Positions 53,012 to 61,921 of a DNA stretch of 64,000 bases are shown here, in pieces (positions within the stretch are counted from its first letter, which is position 1; each line of letters begins with the position of its first letter). A program made the translations under genes and the position numbers. Where the stretch lies: contig NZ_FZOD01000020.1 of the NCBI RefSeq assembly GCF_900188345.1, positions 1 to 64,000 on the forward strand, given 5' to 3'. The DNA is from Streptosporangium subroseum. Lineage in GTDB: Bacteria > Actinomycetota > Actinomycetes > Streptosporangiales > Streptosporangiaceae. The notes under the pieces were generated by a model that was not told the origin of the DNA, made no database searches, and worked only from the letters and a program-made list of their open reading frames with translations.

Positions 53012-53932
53012 GTGCTGAGGGTGGGGGTGACGGGAGCCTCCGGTTTTGTGGGCGGGGCGGTCTGCCGCGCGGCCGTGAACGAGGGCTGGGAGGTGTCGGC
53101 CTTCGGCAGGCGGCCGTCGGTGGAACCCGGACAGGTCGGCGGTGCGCCGTACACGCCGTGGGATCTTCTGGGAGCCAGACCCGGGCTGCCGGAGCTGGAC
53201 GTGGTGATCCACTGTGCCGGAGGCGTCACGGACTGGGGACCGCGAAGGGAGATCTGGGCGGCCAACGTGGACGGCACCCGCGCCGTCGCCGCGGCCTTCC
53301 CCGACGCCCGGTTCGTTCATGTCAGTACAGCCAGCGTCTACGATCCGTTCCGGCCGACCGTGATGGCGACGGAGGGCATGGCCCCGGTCAGCCGGTACGC
53401 CAACGCCTACGGCGCCTCGAAGGCGGCGGCGGAGAAGAGCCTGGAGAAGGCGGTCGTCCTGCGGCCGCACGCCGTCTACGGCAGGGGAGACACCACCCTG
53501 CTCCCGCGGATCCTCGGGGTGGTCAGGGGAGGCAGGCTTCTCGCGGTGGGCGACGGGCGCCAGCGGATCAGCCTCACCTCGGTGGACAACCTGGCCCGGG
53601 CCTGTCTGCTCGCCGCCGCCGGTCCCGTCGAGTGCGGCGTCTTCAACGTGACCGACGCCGAGCCCGTCATCCTCGACGACGCCCTGCGCGCGATCCTCAG
53701 GGAACGCGGAATCGACGCCGAGCCGTCCTACCTGCCCCTCAACCTGGTCGCTCCCCTGGCCGCCGCCGCCGAGATCACGTTCCGGCTGCTCGGACGGCCG
53801 CACCCGCCCCGGCTGACCCGCTACGCGGCCGGACATCTGGCCGTCGAGCGGACCCTCGACATCACCGCCGCCCGCGATCGGCTCCGCTACCGGCCGGCGG
53901 CGACGTCGTTCGCCGGCGCCGCCGACTGGTGA
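53012..53932 (+). CDS. NAD(P)-dependent epimerase/dehydratase, OleD-like 3-beta-HSD reductase
   Basis: 306 residues from GTG (AAGGAGGCGGAGC upstream). An N-terminal Rossmann GASGFVGG, VIHCAGGVTDWGPRREIWAANVDGT typical of 3-beta-hydroxysteroid/OleD-type reductases, and the active-site Ser (HVSTASVY) with Tyr-x3-Lys (YGASK). It would reduce the beta-keto acid made by an OleA-like enzyme. 69 nt after the AMP ligase on the same strand, so last gene of the operon. No OleB (haloalkane-dehalogenase-like decarboxylase) follows. Confidence 0.88.
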   Translation: MLRVGVTGASGFVGGAVCRAAVNEGWEVSAFGRRPSVEPGQVGGAPYTPWDLLGARPGLPELDVVIHCAGGVTDWGPRREIWAANVDGTRAVAAAFPDARFVHVSTASVYDPFRPTVMATEGMAPVSRYANAYGASKAAAEKSLEKAVVLRPHAVYGRGDTTLLPRILGVVRGGRLLAVGDGRQRISLTSVDNLARACLLAAAGPVECGVFNVTDAEPVILDDALRAILRERGIDAEPSYLPLNLVAPLAAAAEITFRLLGRPHPPRLTRYAAGHLAVERTLDITAARDRLRYRPAATSFAGAADW

Positions 53933-53994
53933 TTGCCGAGTCCGGCCACGGACTCGGCGGCGCCGGACCGTGACACCCGGATTCCAGCGGGGTT

Positions 53995-54197
53995 GTGAGA
54001 CCTTCGGAGGCGGGCATGAGGCCGTCCCGAAGGCGGGGTCGTGAGACCGTCCCGGAGGCGGGCGCGAGGCCGTCCCGGAAGCGGGGTCGTGAGACCGTCC
54101 CGGAGACGGGCATGAGGCCGTTCCGGACGGGAACCGGAGCCGTGCGACCGTCCCCATACAGGAATCGGAGTCCTGAGACCGTTCCCGGACGGGATTC
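53995..54197. repeat. degenerate tandem repeats after the biosynthetic operon
   Basis: About eight imperfect units of 23-31 nt based on GTGAGACCGTCCCGGAGGCGGG alternating with ATGAGGCCGTCCCGAAGGCGGG. It fills most of the gap to the second LCP gene (53933-54440); no gene is supported there. Confidence 0.7.
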
Positions 54198-54440
54198 AGC
54201 TCGACCGCAAAAAGCCCGCGATACGCGACCAAGTGTCCTTTCAATCAGGATTTAGCGATACGCCGACGAGTGCCCTTTTGGTCGAGATTCAAGGGTCGGC
54301 GATATCGGCCATGACGGGGATTAGCTCACCGAATCTTGACCGGCGGTTCCCAGCGCGTCGTACGGTCACATACCCCTTACATGCGAAAACCGTTATTAAC
54401 CTGTGACGCATCGGGTTGATGGACGGGAGATGTTGGAAAG

Positions 54441-55859
54441 ATGGCAGGTAACGGGGGCCGTAGCGGTATCGGATCAAGCCTGGCGCTTACGTTGGGCTCG
54501 GCCGTTCTATGGGGCCTGGCCCATATCTGGGTGGGCCGCCGCGTGACGGGCGCCTGCCTGATGGGCATCTATCTGACCTTGGCCGCGGGGGTCACGACCG
54601 CCCTCCTCACCGCCGGGCCCCCGCTGCTCTCCCTGATCGTGCAGCCGGCCTGGCTCTGGTCCTTCGCGCTCGCCGCGATGCTGTTCGCCACCGCCACCGT
54701 GGCCGTGGTCATCCGGTCCTACCAGCTTGTCCGGCCCGAGTCGCTGTCCGGCACGACCCGCTACCTCTCGGCCCTCGCGGTCGGCCTGCTGTGCGCGGTG
54801 GTGGTCGCCCCGATGGCCTACGCGACCCGGCTGGCCTACGTCTCCAGGAGCGTGGTGAATTCGGTGTTCGCCACGAGCACCACCCCGATCCCGGTGGATC
54901 CGTGGAAAGGCCTCGAGCGGCTCAACATCCTGCTGATCGGCGCGGACGCGGCGCCCAACCGGCCCGGTATACGCACCGACAGCATGACCGTGGCCAGCAT
55001 CAACACCACCACGGGCGAGACCGTGCTGTTCGGCATGCCCAGGAACCTGGAGAACGTCCCGATGCCTCCCGGCCCGGCCCGCGACCGCTTCCCCTTCGGC
55101 TTCGAGGGTGAGCCGCCCTACAGCGAGGGCATGCTCAACGAGGTCTTCCAGTACGCCGAGGACTATCCCGAAATGGCTCCGAAGATGACAAAGGGGCACC
55201 GCGGCCCTGCGCTGCTGAAAAGGACGATCAGCGGCATCACCGGACTCGACATCGCCAACTACGCGATGGTCGACATGAGGGGCTTCATCGAGATCGTCGA
55301 CGCGATGGGCGGGGTGAAGGTCACCGTCAAGGACCCCATCGTGTACGGCAAACAGAACGAGGGTCTGATCACGAGTGGCACGCGCAGACTGTCGGGCGAG
55401 GAGGCTCTCTGGTACGGCAGGGCTCGCACCTACAGCGATGACTACGTCCGGATGGGCAGGCAGAAGTGCCTGCTCAATGCCGTCGTCAAGCAGGCCGATC
55501 CGGTGACGGTGCTCAGCAGTTTCGAGAAGCTGGCCCACGCCACGATGAACGCCGTATCGACCGACATTCCGCGGGAGCTCCTGCCCAAGCTGATCGACCT
55601 GTCCTCCAAGGTGAAGAACTCCCAAATCAAGAGCTTCCAGTTCGTTCCCCCTCTGATCAACACGGGCTCACCCGACTACGACCTGATCAAGCGCAAGGTC
55701 GCCGACATTCTGGCCGAGCCGCCCGCCCCTCCCGTCGTGGCAGCCGGCAGGGGCGATGCCGCCGACGGCGGGCGTAAGGGCAGCCAGCACCACGGGAGGC
55801 AGAGCGACGGGACGGCCTCGGTGCAGAGAGCCGTCACCCTCGACACCGCCTGCCGCTGA
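54441..55859 (+). CDS. LCP-family protein with four N-terminal membrane helices
   Basis: 472 residues. Hydrophobic helices at about 12-30, 33-58, 62-92 and 104-125 precede an LCP domain (about 160-400) with LLIGADAAPNRPGIRTDS, SMTVASINTTTGE, FGMPRNLENVPM and DDYVRMGRQKCLLNAVV. The basic/acidic phosphosugar site residues of the family appear to be kept (RTDSM, R..N, R..R). A Gly/Ala/Gln-rich tail with one Cys ends it. The function is probably transfer of polymer from lipid carrier to peptidoglycan. The extra membrane helices distinguish it from the LCP at 33427. ATG start with GGAG 12 nt upstream. Confidence 0.88.
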   Translation: MAGNGGRSGIGSSLALTLGSAVLWGLAHIWVGRRVTGACLMGIYLTLAAGVTTALLTAGPPLLSLIVQPAWLWSFALAAMLFATATVAVVIRSYQLVRPESLSGTTRYLSALAVGLLCAVVVAPMAYATRLAYVSRSVVNSVFATSTTPIPVDPWKGLERLNILLIGADAAPNRPGIRTDSMTVASINTTTGETVLFGMPRNLENVPMPPGPARDRFPFGFEGEPPYSEGMLNEVFQYAEDYPEMAPKMTKGHRGPALLKRTISGITGLDIANYAMVDMRGFIEIVDAMGGVKVTVKDPIVYGKQNEGLITSGTRRLSGEEALWYGRARTYSDDYVRMGRQKCLLNAVVKQADPVTVLSSFEKLAHATMNAVSTDIPRELLPKLIDLSSKVKNSQIKSFQFVPPLINTGSPDYDLIKRKVADILAEPPAPPVVAAGRGDAADGGRKGSQHHGRQSDGTASVQRAVTLDTACR

Positions 55860-56067
55860 CGCCGTTCCCCGGTGCTCGCGCATCCCCCGCACCGCGGTGC
55901 GCCCGGCGAGCTCCGCCCGAAATCGACGACCGCGTGGCGCACGGCTTTTGCGGTCCTGACCGGCAACGGCTGAATTAAGGTGGCGTTGCCCACATCGCGT
56001 GATCAACCTGCGACACGAAGCGATTCTCCTCCCTCCCGACTGAGAAGCCGAGGTCAAGGAGAGATCC

Positions 56068-56844
56068 ATGTCCCGCAGACACGCCGCCACCACCACGGGA
56101 TGCGCCCTAGCGGTCACCGCGCTCACCCTGGTGGCCGCCCTTGCCGCCGCCGAACCTCAGACAGCGGTCCCCCGTGCCGCTCCTCCCACTCAGCAGCCAC
56201 CGCCGCCGGGCGTGCTTGAGGCGCTCCAGCGCGATCTCGGTCTCACCAGGGAACAGGCTCTGGCCCGCCTGCGCAACGAAGCGCGCCTGACACCGGTCGA
56301 GGCGGAGCTCCGCGGCCTGCTCGGTGACCGCTTCGGTGGCTCCTGGTTCATGGGGACCGTCTCGCAGACCCTCGTGGTGGCCACCACCAGCGCCGCCGAC
56401 ATCCCCCGGATCACCGCCGCGGGCGCCCGGCCGAGGGTCGTCACCCGGTCGCTGTCACAGCTCACCCTGATCAAGCAGAAACTCGAAAAGGTTCTGGCCA
56501 CGCACCCGCATGGGGGTGGCGTGCGCTACGTCGACGTGAAGATCAACAAAGTCGTCGTCCTCTCCGCGACACCCACGGAGACCAGGAAGATCGTCAAGAC
56601 CGTCGACGTGGACATGACCGCGGTGACGGTGGTGTTCTCCAAGGAGCGACCGTGGCCCGCCGACGACGTACGGAACCGCCCTCCCTACTCCGTCAGCGCT
56701 ACGGCTTACTGCTCGTCCGGCTCCGCGGCGACCCCCGAAGCCCGGAACGGTTCCACCGTCGTCGAGCACTGCGGTAATCCGCGCGCCGGCTCCGGCAGGG
56801 CCGCCCGGGGCGGCCCCGCCGTGTCACCGGACACCGAGCCCTAG
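56068..56844 (+). CDS. orphan streptogrisin/alpha-lytic-type propeptide without protease domain
   Basis: 258 residues from ATG (AAGGAGAGATCC upstream). Signal peptide 1-28. Residues about 50-185 match the pro-region of secreted S1 proteases: QRDLGLTREQALARLRNEAR, LRGLLGDRFGGSWFM, LVVATTSAADIPRITAAGA, VTRSLSQLTLIKQKL and YVDVKINKVVVLS. After DVRNRPPYSVSATAYCSSG, where the protease should begin, only about 45 residues remain; no catalytic His/Asp/Ser triad or GDSGG is present. Either a decayed protease gene or a stand-alone propeptide acting as inhibitor or chaperone. Its stop overlaps the convergent DUF11 gene. Confidence 0.75.
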   Translation: MSRRHAATTTGCALAVTALTLVAALAAAEPQTAVPRAAPPTQQPPPPGVLEALQRDLGLTREQALARLRNEARLTPVEAELRGLLGDRFGGSWFMGTVSQTLVVATTSAADIPRITAAGARPRVVTRSLSQLTLIKQKLEKVLATHPHGGGVRYVDVKINKVVVLSATPTETRKIVKTVDVDMTAVTVVFSKERPWPADDVRNRPPYSVSATAYCSSGSAATPEARNGSTVVEHCGNPRAGSGRAARGGPAVSPDTEP

Positions 56845-59759
56845 GGCTTCCCTCGCCTGGCGCGCAGCCGTACGGCCAGACCCAGTCCGGACAGCAGGAT
56901 CCCCAGCATCACCGGCGCGACCGGGAGACCCGTGAACGGCAGCTCGGACAGCCGGGGGCCCGAGCGCGCGTCCCGCGCCGAGCTCCGCGAGGAGTCGCAC
57001 CTCCGGCCGCACGAGGAGTCGCATGACCGGTCGTCCGAGGAGTCGCACCCGTCCTCACACGAGGAGTCGCTTCTCCGGCCGCACGAGGAGTCACACGACC
57101 GATTGTCCGAGGAGTCGAGGCTTCGGTCACATGACGGCTTGCACAACCGCAGGCACGACGGGTTCCGCGACGGGGAGGAAGGTGAAGCGGACTTCGGTGT
57201 CCGAGCCGGTGTCAGGACGATTCCGGTGGGGCCCGGGGCGCAGTTCGGGTCGGCCGAGCCGGCGGAACAGTTGGATCCCGGCGCCACGCCCAGCACCCTG
57301 CTCCGTAGCGTCCTGTCTCCCCTCGGAGGGTCGTTCACCGTGACGCTGTAGGTGATCGTCACCTCGGACCCCGCCGGGAGGTCGCCCTTCCAGTCCAGCC
57401 TCGGCCCTGCGGAGGCAGCGGAGGTGGAGATGGAGGAAGCGGCGGAGCGCGAGGGGTCCACAACGTCATCCGTGGAAGCGGCGGCGGGGCCCTGGGGATT
57501 CACCGCATCATCCGTGGAAGCGGCGGCGGGGCCCTGGGGATTCACCGCATCATCCGTGGAAGCGGTGGAAGCCGCGGAAGCCGCGGAGCCTGGGAGGGCC
57601 GCGGCGTCGCCCGTCGGCCCGGTGAAGGTGACGGAGCCCGAGGAGGCCCTGGCGTCGTTGTTGTAGACGGCGTCGTCGAGCACCCCGGAGAGGTCGTCCG
57701 TCACGTGGGCATCGGTGTACGGGGCCTCCTGGGCGTTGGCGACGGTGATCGTGTAGTTCACGACCTCTCCGGACCGGGGCGCCCGCGGCGAGAGGGTCTC
57801 GCTGATCGTCACGTTCTCCACGACGACGCGGTGAGCGCATCCTCGATCGGCGGCCGGGGCCGGGGCGGAAAGCCTGCCGGCCCGGGGCGTGGGGCCCGGG
57901 CAGTTCGTGCCGCCTCCGGGAGCCCGGATCGCGTTGTCCAGCAGATGGTCGCCGGTACCGGGGTCCCTGACGGTCGCGCTGTAGGTGATGGTGACCGTCT
58001 CACCCGCCGCGACGTCGCCGGTCCAGCTCAGCCTGGGCTCGTCGTAGGAGACGGTGCCGGTCGTGGCCTGGGCGTCACCGTTGTAGACGGCGTCGTCGAG
58101 CACCTGGGACAGCTCGTCGGTGAGGGTGGCGCCGAGGTAGGCGGCGGTGCCGACGTTCTGGACGGTGACCGTGTGGACGACCACGTCGCCGGGCCTGGCC
58201 GTCTTCCGATCGGCGGCGGCGAGGATGTTCAGCAGCGGCAGTCGCGCCTTGCGGGTGTTGCCGCAGGCGGAGTCGGTGAAACCGGCGACGCAGTTGGAGC
58301 CCTCCGGCCCGGCCAGCTCGCCGGACAGCTGCCGGTCCCCGGCCGGCCGGTCGTCCACCCGCGTGCTGTAGGTGATCGTCACCGTCTGATCCACCGCCAC
58401 GTCGCCGGTCCAGGTCACCTTCGGCTTGGCGTAGGAGACCGTACCGCTCGACGCTCGCTGGTCTCCGTTGAAGGCCGCGTCGTCCAGCACCCCGGACAGG
58501 TCGTCGGTGATCGTCGCCCTCGGATAGGGCGCGGTTCCGACGTTGGTGACCGTGATCGTGTAGTCCACGGTCCCGTCGGGCTTGGGCCCGTCGGGGGCGA
58601 ACGACTTCTTGATCCTCAGCTCCGCGATGCCGATGCGCTGCCCGCACTCCGGAGCGGTCGACTCCGGGCTGCAGTTCGAGGCGAAGGGCGGGCCCGCGAC
58701 GTGTCCGTCCAGGATGCCGTCGCCGACGGCGTCGATCATGACGCTGTAGGTGATCGTCACCGTCTCGCCCCTGGCCACGTCGCCGCTCCAAGTCATGACG
58801 GGCTCGCTGTAGACGACGGTTCCGCTCGACGCCCGCTGGTCTCCGTTGAAGGCCGCGTCGTCCAGCACCCCGGACAGGTCGTCGAGGATCCCGACCCCGG
58901 GGTAGTCGACCTGCCCGTCATTGGTGACCGTGATCGTGTAGGTCAGCTTGCCTCCCTTCCTCGCGGGGACGGCGGAGGCGGTCTTGGTCAGCCTCAGTCG
59001 GGGCGTCACGACCCCACGGCGCGGGCCGTTCTCCCTCTTCCCGGCCTGAACCTGCTTGTTCACCGGCGGTGAGACGACGGGCTTGTCCGGAGCGGCGGCG
59101 GGTGAAGGGGTCGGGGTGACGGAGAGGCCCGGCGTCACCGGCGCCGGTTCCGGAGCGGGAGTCAAAGGGTGGGTCGCCGCCCGGGTCGAGTCGGAGGCGC
59201 CCGAGCGCGAACCCGCTGGAACCGAAGGCTGAGTCACCGTCCGGGTCAGGTCGGAGGCGCCCGAGCGCGAACCGGCCGAAGCCGGAGGCTGAGCCGCCGG
59301 AGCCGAATCGGACGTGCCAGAGCGCGAATCCGCTGGAACCGAGGGGTGAGTCACTACCCGGGTCACGTCGGAGGTGCCGGAACGAGAACCGGCCGAAACC
59401 GGCAACCGGGCCGCCGGACCCGAATCGGACGTGCCGGAGCGCGAATCGGCCCGAGCCGGAGGCTGAGTCACCGCCGGAGCCGAATCAGACGTGCCGGAAC
59501 GGGAACCGGCCCGAGACAAACGCCTGGATCCCGCCCCGGCGCACTCGTCCGCCGAGGCGGGCAGCGCGGCTCCGCTCTGACAGGACGCCTCCGTGACATC
59601 TGCGACCTTCGCCCGCGACGCGGCAGGTACGGCGGATGCGGTGGATACGGCGAGCACGACCGAAGGCATCACGACCACCGAGAGCGCGACCCCACACGCG
59701 GCAAGTCTGCCGACCCGCCGTCCCAGAACGTGATGCGACCAAGCACCGTTAAGCCCCAC
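56841..59759 (-). CDS. sortase-type surface protein with four DUF11 repeats
   Basis: 972 residues from the GTG at 59759 (GGGGG upstream). Signal peptide in the first about 45 residues. N-terminal Ser/Gly repeats of about 20 residues (SRSGTSDSAP type, about 85-200) precede four DUF11/conserved-repeat modules, each with YTITVTN..DDLSGVLDDA..W-GD..VTITYS. The last module is interrupted by a triple STDDAVNPQGPAAA repeat. A Cys/Asp/Ser-rich region (CDSSCGRRSDSSCEDGCDSS-like) comes before a C-terminal sorting signal: ELPFTG (LPxTG), a hydrophobic stretch and a basic tail RLRARRGKP. It should be anchored to the wall and extend outward. Confidence 0.85.
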   Translation of the reverse strand: MGLNGAWSHHVLGRRVGRLAACGVALSVVVMPSVVLAVSTASAVPAASRAKVADVTEASCQSGAALPASADECAGAGSRRLSRAGSRSGTSDSAPAVTQPPARADSRSGTSDSGPAARLPVSAGSRSGTSDVTRVVTHPSVPADSRSGTSDSAPAAQPPASAGSRSGASDLTRTVTQPSVPAGSRSGASDSTRAATHPLTPAPEPAPVTPGLSVTPTPSPAAAPDKPVVSPPVNKQVQAGKRENGPRRGVVTPRLRLTKTASAVPARKGGKLTYTITVTNDGQVDYPGVGILDDLSGVLDDAAFNGDQRASSGTVVYSEPVMTWSGDVARGETVTITYSVMIDAVGDGILDGHVAGPPFASNCSPESTAPECGQRIGIAELRIKKSFAPDGPKPDGTVDYTITVTNVGTAPYPRATITDDLSGVLDDAAFNGDQRASSGTVSYAKPKVTWTGDVAVDQTVTITYSTRVDDRPAGDRQLSGELAGPEGSNCVAGFTDSACGNTRKARLPLLNILAAADRKTARPGDVVVHTVTVQNVGTAAYLGATLTDELSQVLDDAVYNGDAQATTGTVSYDEPRLSWTGDVAAGETVTITYSATVRDPGTGDHLLDNAIRAPGGGTNCPGPTPRAGRLSAPAPAADRGCAHRVVVENVTISETLSPRAPRSGEVVNYTITVANAQEAPYTDAHVTDDLSGVLDDAVYNNDARASSGSVTFTGPTGDAAALPGSAASAASTASTDDAVNPQGPAAASTDDAVNPQGPAAASTDDVVDPSRSAASSISTSAASAGPRLDWKGDLPAGSEVTITYSVTVNDPPRGDRTLRSRVLGVAPGSNCSAGSADPNCAPGPTGIVLTPARTPKSASPSSPSRNPSCLRLCKPSCDRSLDSSDNRSCDSSCGRRSDSSCEDGCDSSDDRSCDSSCGRRCDSSRSSARDARSGPRLSELPFTGLPVAPVMLGILLSGLGLAVRLRARRGKP

Positions 59760-59962
59760 CAAAACCCCCTACCGACCCAGTTTCCAGGCTTTGACCTCTT
59801 TCGGGGGGCTCAAGATCAACTGACGCCGGTTGGATACCCAGACCGCCGAAATCTCACCGGTGACCTCGATAAACATCTGTCATGTCAATCCCAAAGATCG
59901 TCACCGATTCGGCACGAGAGAACACGAAGAGGTAACAGTGGACCTTCGCGACACACCATGAC

Positions 59963-60023
59963 TTGACAGGCATCCCAGCCCTTGCCTTAATACACCTAAC
60001 CGACTTATTAAGTAGGAATTAGG
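59963..60023 (+). promoter_or_regulatory. promoter and candidate Rrf2 operator of the ssu-like operon
   Basis: TTGACA at 59963-59968 is a perfect -35, with CTTAAT at 59986-59991 as -10 (17-nt spacing). Downstream lies ACTTA-T-TAAGT (60003-60013), enclosed by CCTAA (59995) and TTAGG (60019-60023), the latter in the ribosome site. The dyad position fits repression by the Rrf2 protein encoded at the operon end. Confidence 0.6.
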
Positions 60024-60030
60024 AGTAACC

Positions 60031-61095
60031 ATGAACGCTCGCAGGGTTCGCGGGGCGGTGGCCGTGCTGGCCGCACTGGCGATCACAACCTTGGCGACCG
60101 CCTGCGGGGGCACGGAGACCACGGGGACGGCGGCCTCGGCCGGCGGGGACAAGCTCGCCGAGGTCAGGCTCGGGTACTTCCCCAACATCACCCACGCCAC
60201 GGCGCTGGTCGGCATCGAGAAGGGCTTCTACGCCAAGCACCTGGGCAGCACCAAGCTCGTGCCCAGCAGCTTCAACGCCGGCCCGGCCGCGATCGAGGCG
60301 GTCTTCGCGGGTGCTATCGACGCCACCTACATCGGGCCCAACCCGGCCATCAACGCCTGGGCCAAGTCCAAGGGCAAGGCAATCAAGATCATCGCCGGAT
60401 CGGCCTCCGGCGGCGTCTACCTCGTGGTCAAGCCCGAGATCAACGGCGTCGAGGACCTCAAGGGCAAGAAGATCGCCACGCCGCAGCTCGGCAACACCCA
60501 GGACGTGGCCCTGCGCTACTGGCTGCAGGAGAAGGGCCTGAAGACCGACACCAAGGGCGGCGGCGACGTCAACATCATCCCGCAGGAGAACGCCCAGACC
60601 CTGCAGACCTTCGCCACCGGCGACATCGACGGCGCCTGGGTGCCCGAGCCGTTCGCCAGCCGCATGGTCCAGGAGAGCAAGGGCAAGATCCTGCTCGACG
60701 AGCGTGACCTCTGGCCGAACAAGCAGTTCGTGATCACCCACCTGATCGTCCGTCAGGAGTTCGCCGCCGAGCACCCGGAGACGGTCAAGCAGCTCCTCGA
60801 GGGGCACGTCGAGGCCAACGCCGCGATCAACGCCGACCCCGCCGACGCCGCCAAGACCGTGAACGCGGCGCTGGAGAAGCTGAGCGGCAAGCCGCTCAAG
60901 CAGGAGGTCCTGGACAGCGTCTTCAAGAACATCACCTTCACCAACGACCCGATCGCCTCCTCCCTGGTCGGCAGCGCGGACCACGCGATCAAGATCGGGC
61001 TGCTGGAGCCGGTGGACCTGAACGGCATCTACGACCTGAAGCCCCTGAACGAGATCCTCGCGGCCAAGGGTCAGCCCGCGGTCGCCGACAAGTGA
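60031..61095 (+). CDS. ssuA: sulfonate/taurine/nitrate-type ABC substrate-binding lipoprotein
   Basis: 354 residues. The lipobox is LATAC. The mature part is an SsuA/TauA/NMT1-like binding protein: VRLGYFPNITHATALVGIEKGFY near the start, FAGAIDATYIGPNPAINAW, LKGKKIATPQLGNTQDVALRYWL and DGAWVPEPFASRMV. It captures alkanesulfonate-type or related anionic solutes outside the membrane for the permease/ATPase encoded next. AGGAG just before ATG. The gene name is by family; ligand assignment (sulfonate, taurine, nitrate or pyrimidine precursor) is not proven. Confidence 0.88.
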   Translation: MNARRVRGAVAVLAALAITTLATACGGTETTGTAASAGGDKLAEVRLGYFPNITHATALVGIEKGFYAKHLGSTKLVPSSFNAGPAAIEAVFAGAIDATYIGPNPAINAWAKSKGKAIKIIAGSASGGVYLVVKPEINGVEDLKGKKIATPQLGNTQDVALRYWLQEKGLKTDTKGGGDVNIIPQENAQTLQTFATGDIDGAWVPEPFASRMVQESKGKILLDERDLWPNKQFVITHLIVRQEFAAEHPETVKQLLEGHVEANAAINADPADAAKTVNAALEKLSGKPLKQEVLDSVFKNITFTNDPIASSLVGSADHAIKIGLLEPVDLNGIYDLKPLNEILAAKGQPAVADK

Positions 61096-61129
61096 TCTGA
61101 CTGATCCGAAGCAGCAAGCAGGAGGGCAC

Positions 61130-61921
61130 GTGACAGCTCCGCTCAGGGAGCGGGCGGACAGCCGGATCGAGGGCGAGGAGCCCACGGTCCGGCTGGACGG
61201 CGTTTCCAAGATCTATGGCCAGGGCAAGAACAGCCTGCTGGCCCTCGACAACGTCTCCCTCTCCGTCCACCCGGGCGAGTTCGTCTGCCTGCTCGGCGCC
61301 TCCGGCTGCGGCAAGAGCACGCTGCTCTCGCTGGTCGCCGGGCTCGACGCGCCCACGGCCGGCCGGATCGACACCGAGGGCCACAAGATCGCCATGATGT
61401 TCCAGGAACCAGCGCTGTTCCCCTGGCTCACCGTCTCCGCCAACGTCGAGATGGCGCTGCGGGTGCAGGGCGTGGCCAAGCGCGAGCGCCAGGCCAAGGC
61501 CGCGGAGTTCCTGGAGATCGTCCACCTGGACGGGTTCGGCGCCAAGCGCCCGCACGAGCTGTCCGGCGGCATGCGCCAGCGGGTCTCCCTGGCCCGCGCG
61601 CTCGCCCAGGACGCGAACGTGCTGCTGATGGACGAACCCTTCGGCGCATTGGACGCGATGACCCGCGACCTGCTCCACGACGAGCTGGAGCGGATCTGGC
61701 GCGAGCGCAACCTCAGCGTGCTGTTCGTCACCCACAACGTCCGCGAGGCCGTACGGCTCGGCGACCGGGTGGTCCTGCTCAGCAGCCGCCCCGGCCAGGT
61801 CGTCGAGCACTTCCCGGTCGAGCTCGACCGGCCTCGCCGTACCGACTCCACCGCGGTGGCGGAGCTCGCCACGACGATCACCAACCGGCTGCGACAGGAG
61901 GTCCTCCGCCATGGCCGTTGA
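61130..61921 (+). CDS. ssuB: SsuB-like ABC transporter ATPase
   Basis: 263 residues from GTG (AGGAGGGCAC upstream). Walker A GASGCGKST, Q-loop MMFQEPALFPWLTV, signature LSGGMRQRVSLARAL, Walker B VLLMDEPFGALD and H-loop FVTHNVREA, as in SsuB/TauB/NrtD ATPases. Drives uptake with the SsuC-like permease, with which it overlaps by 11 nt. A short N-terminal extension (1-20) precedes the domain. Confidence 0.93.
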   Translation: MTAPLRERADSRIEGEEPTVRLDGVSKIYGQGKNSLLALDNVSLSVHPGEFVCLLGASGCGKSTLLSLVAGLDAPTAGRIDTEGHKIAMMFQEPALFPWLTVSANVEMALRVQGVAKRERQAKAAEFLEIVHLDGFGAKRPHELSGGMRQRVSLARALAQDANVLLMDEPFGALDAMTRDLLHDELERIWRERNLSVLFVTHNVREAVRLGDRVVLLSSRPGQVVEHFPVELDRPRRTDSTAVAELATTITNRLRQEVLRHGR

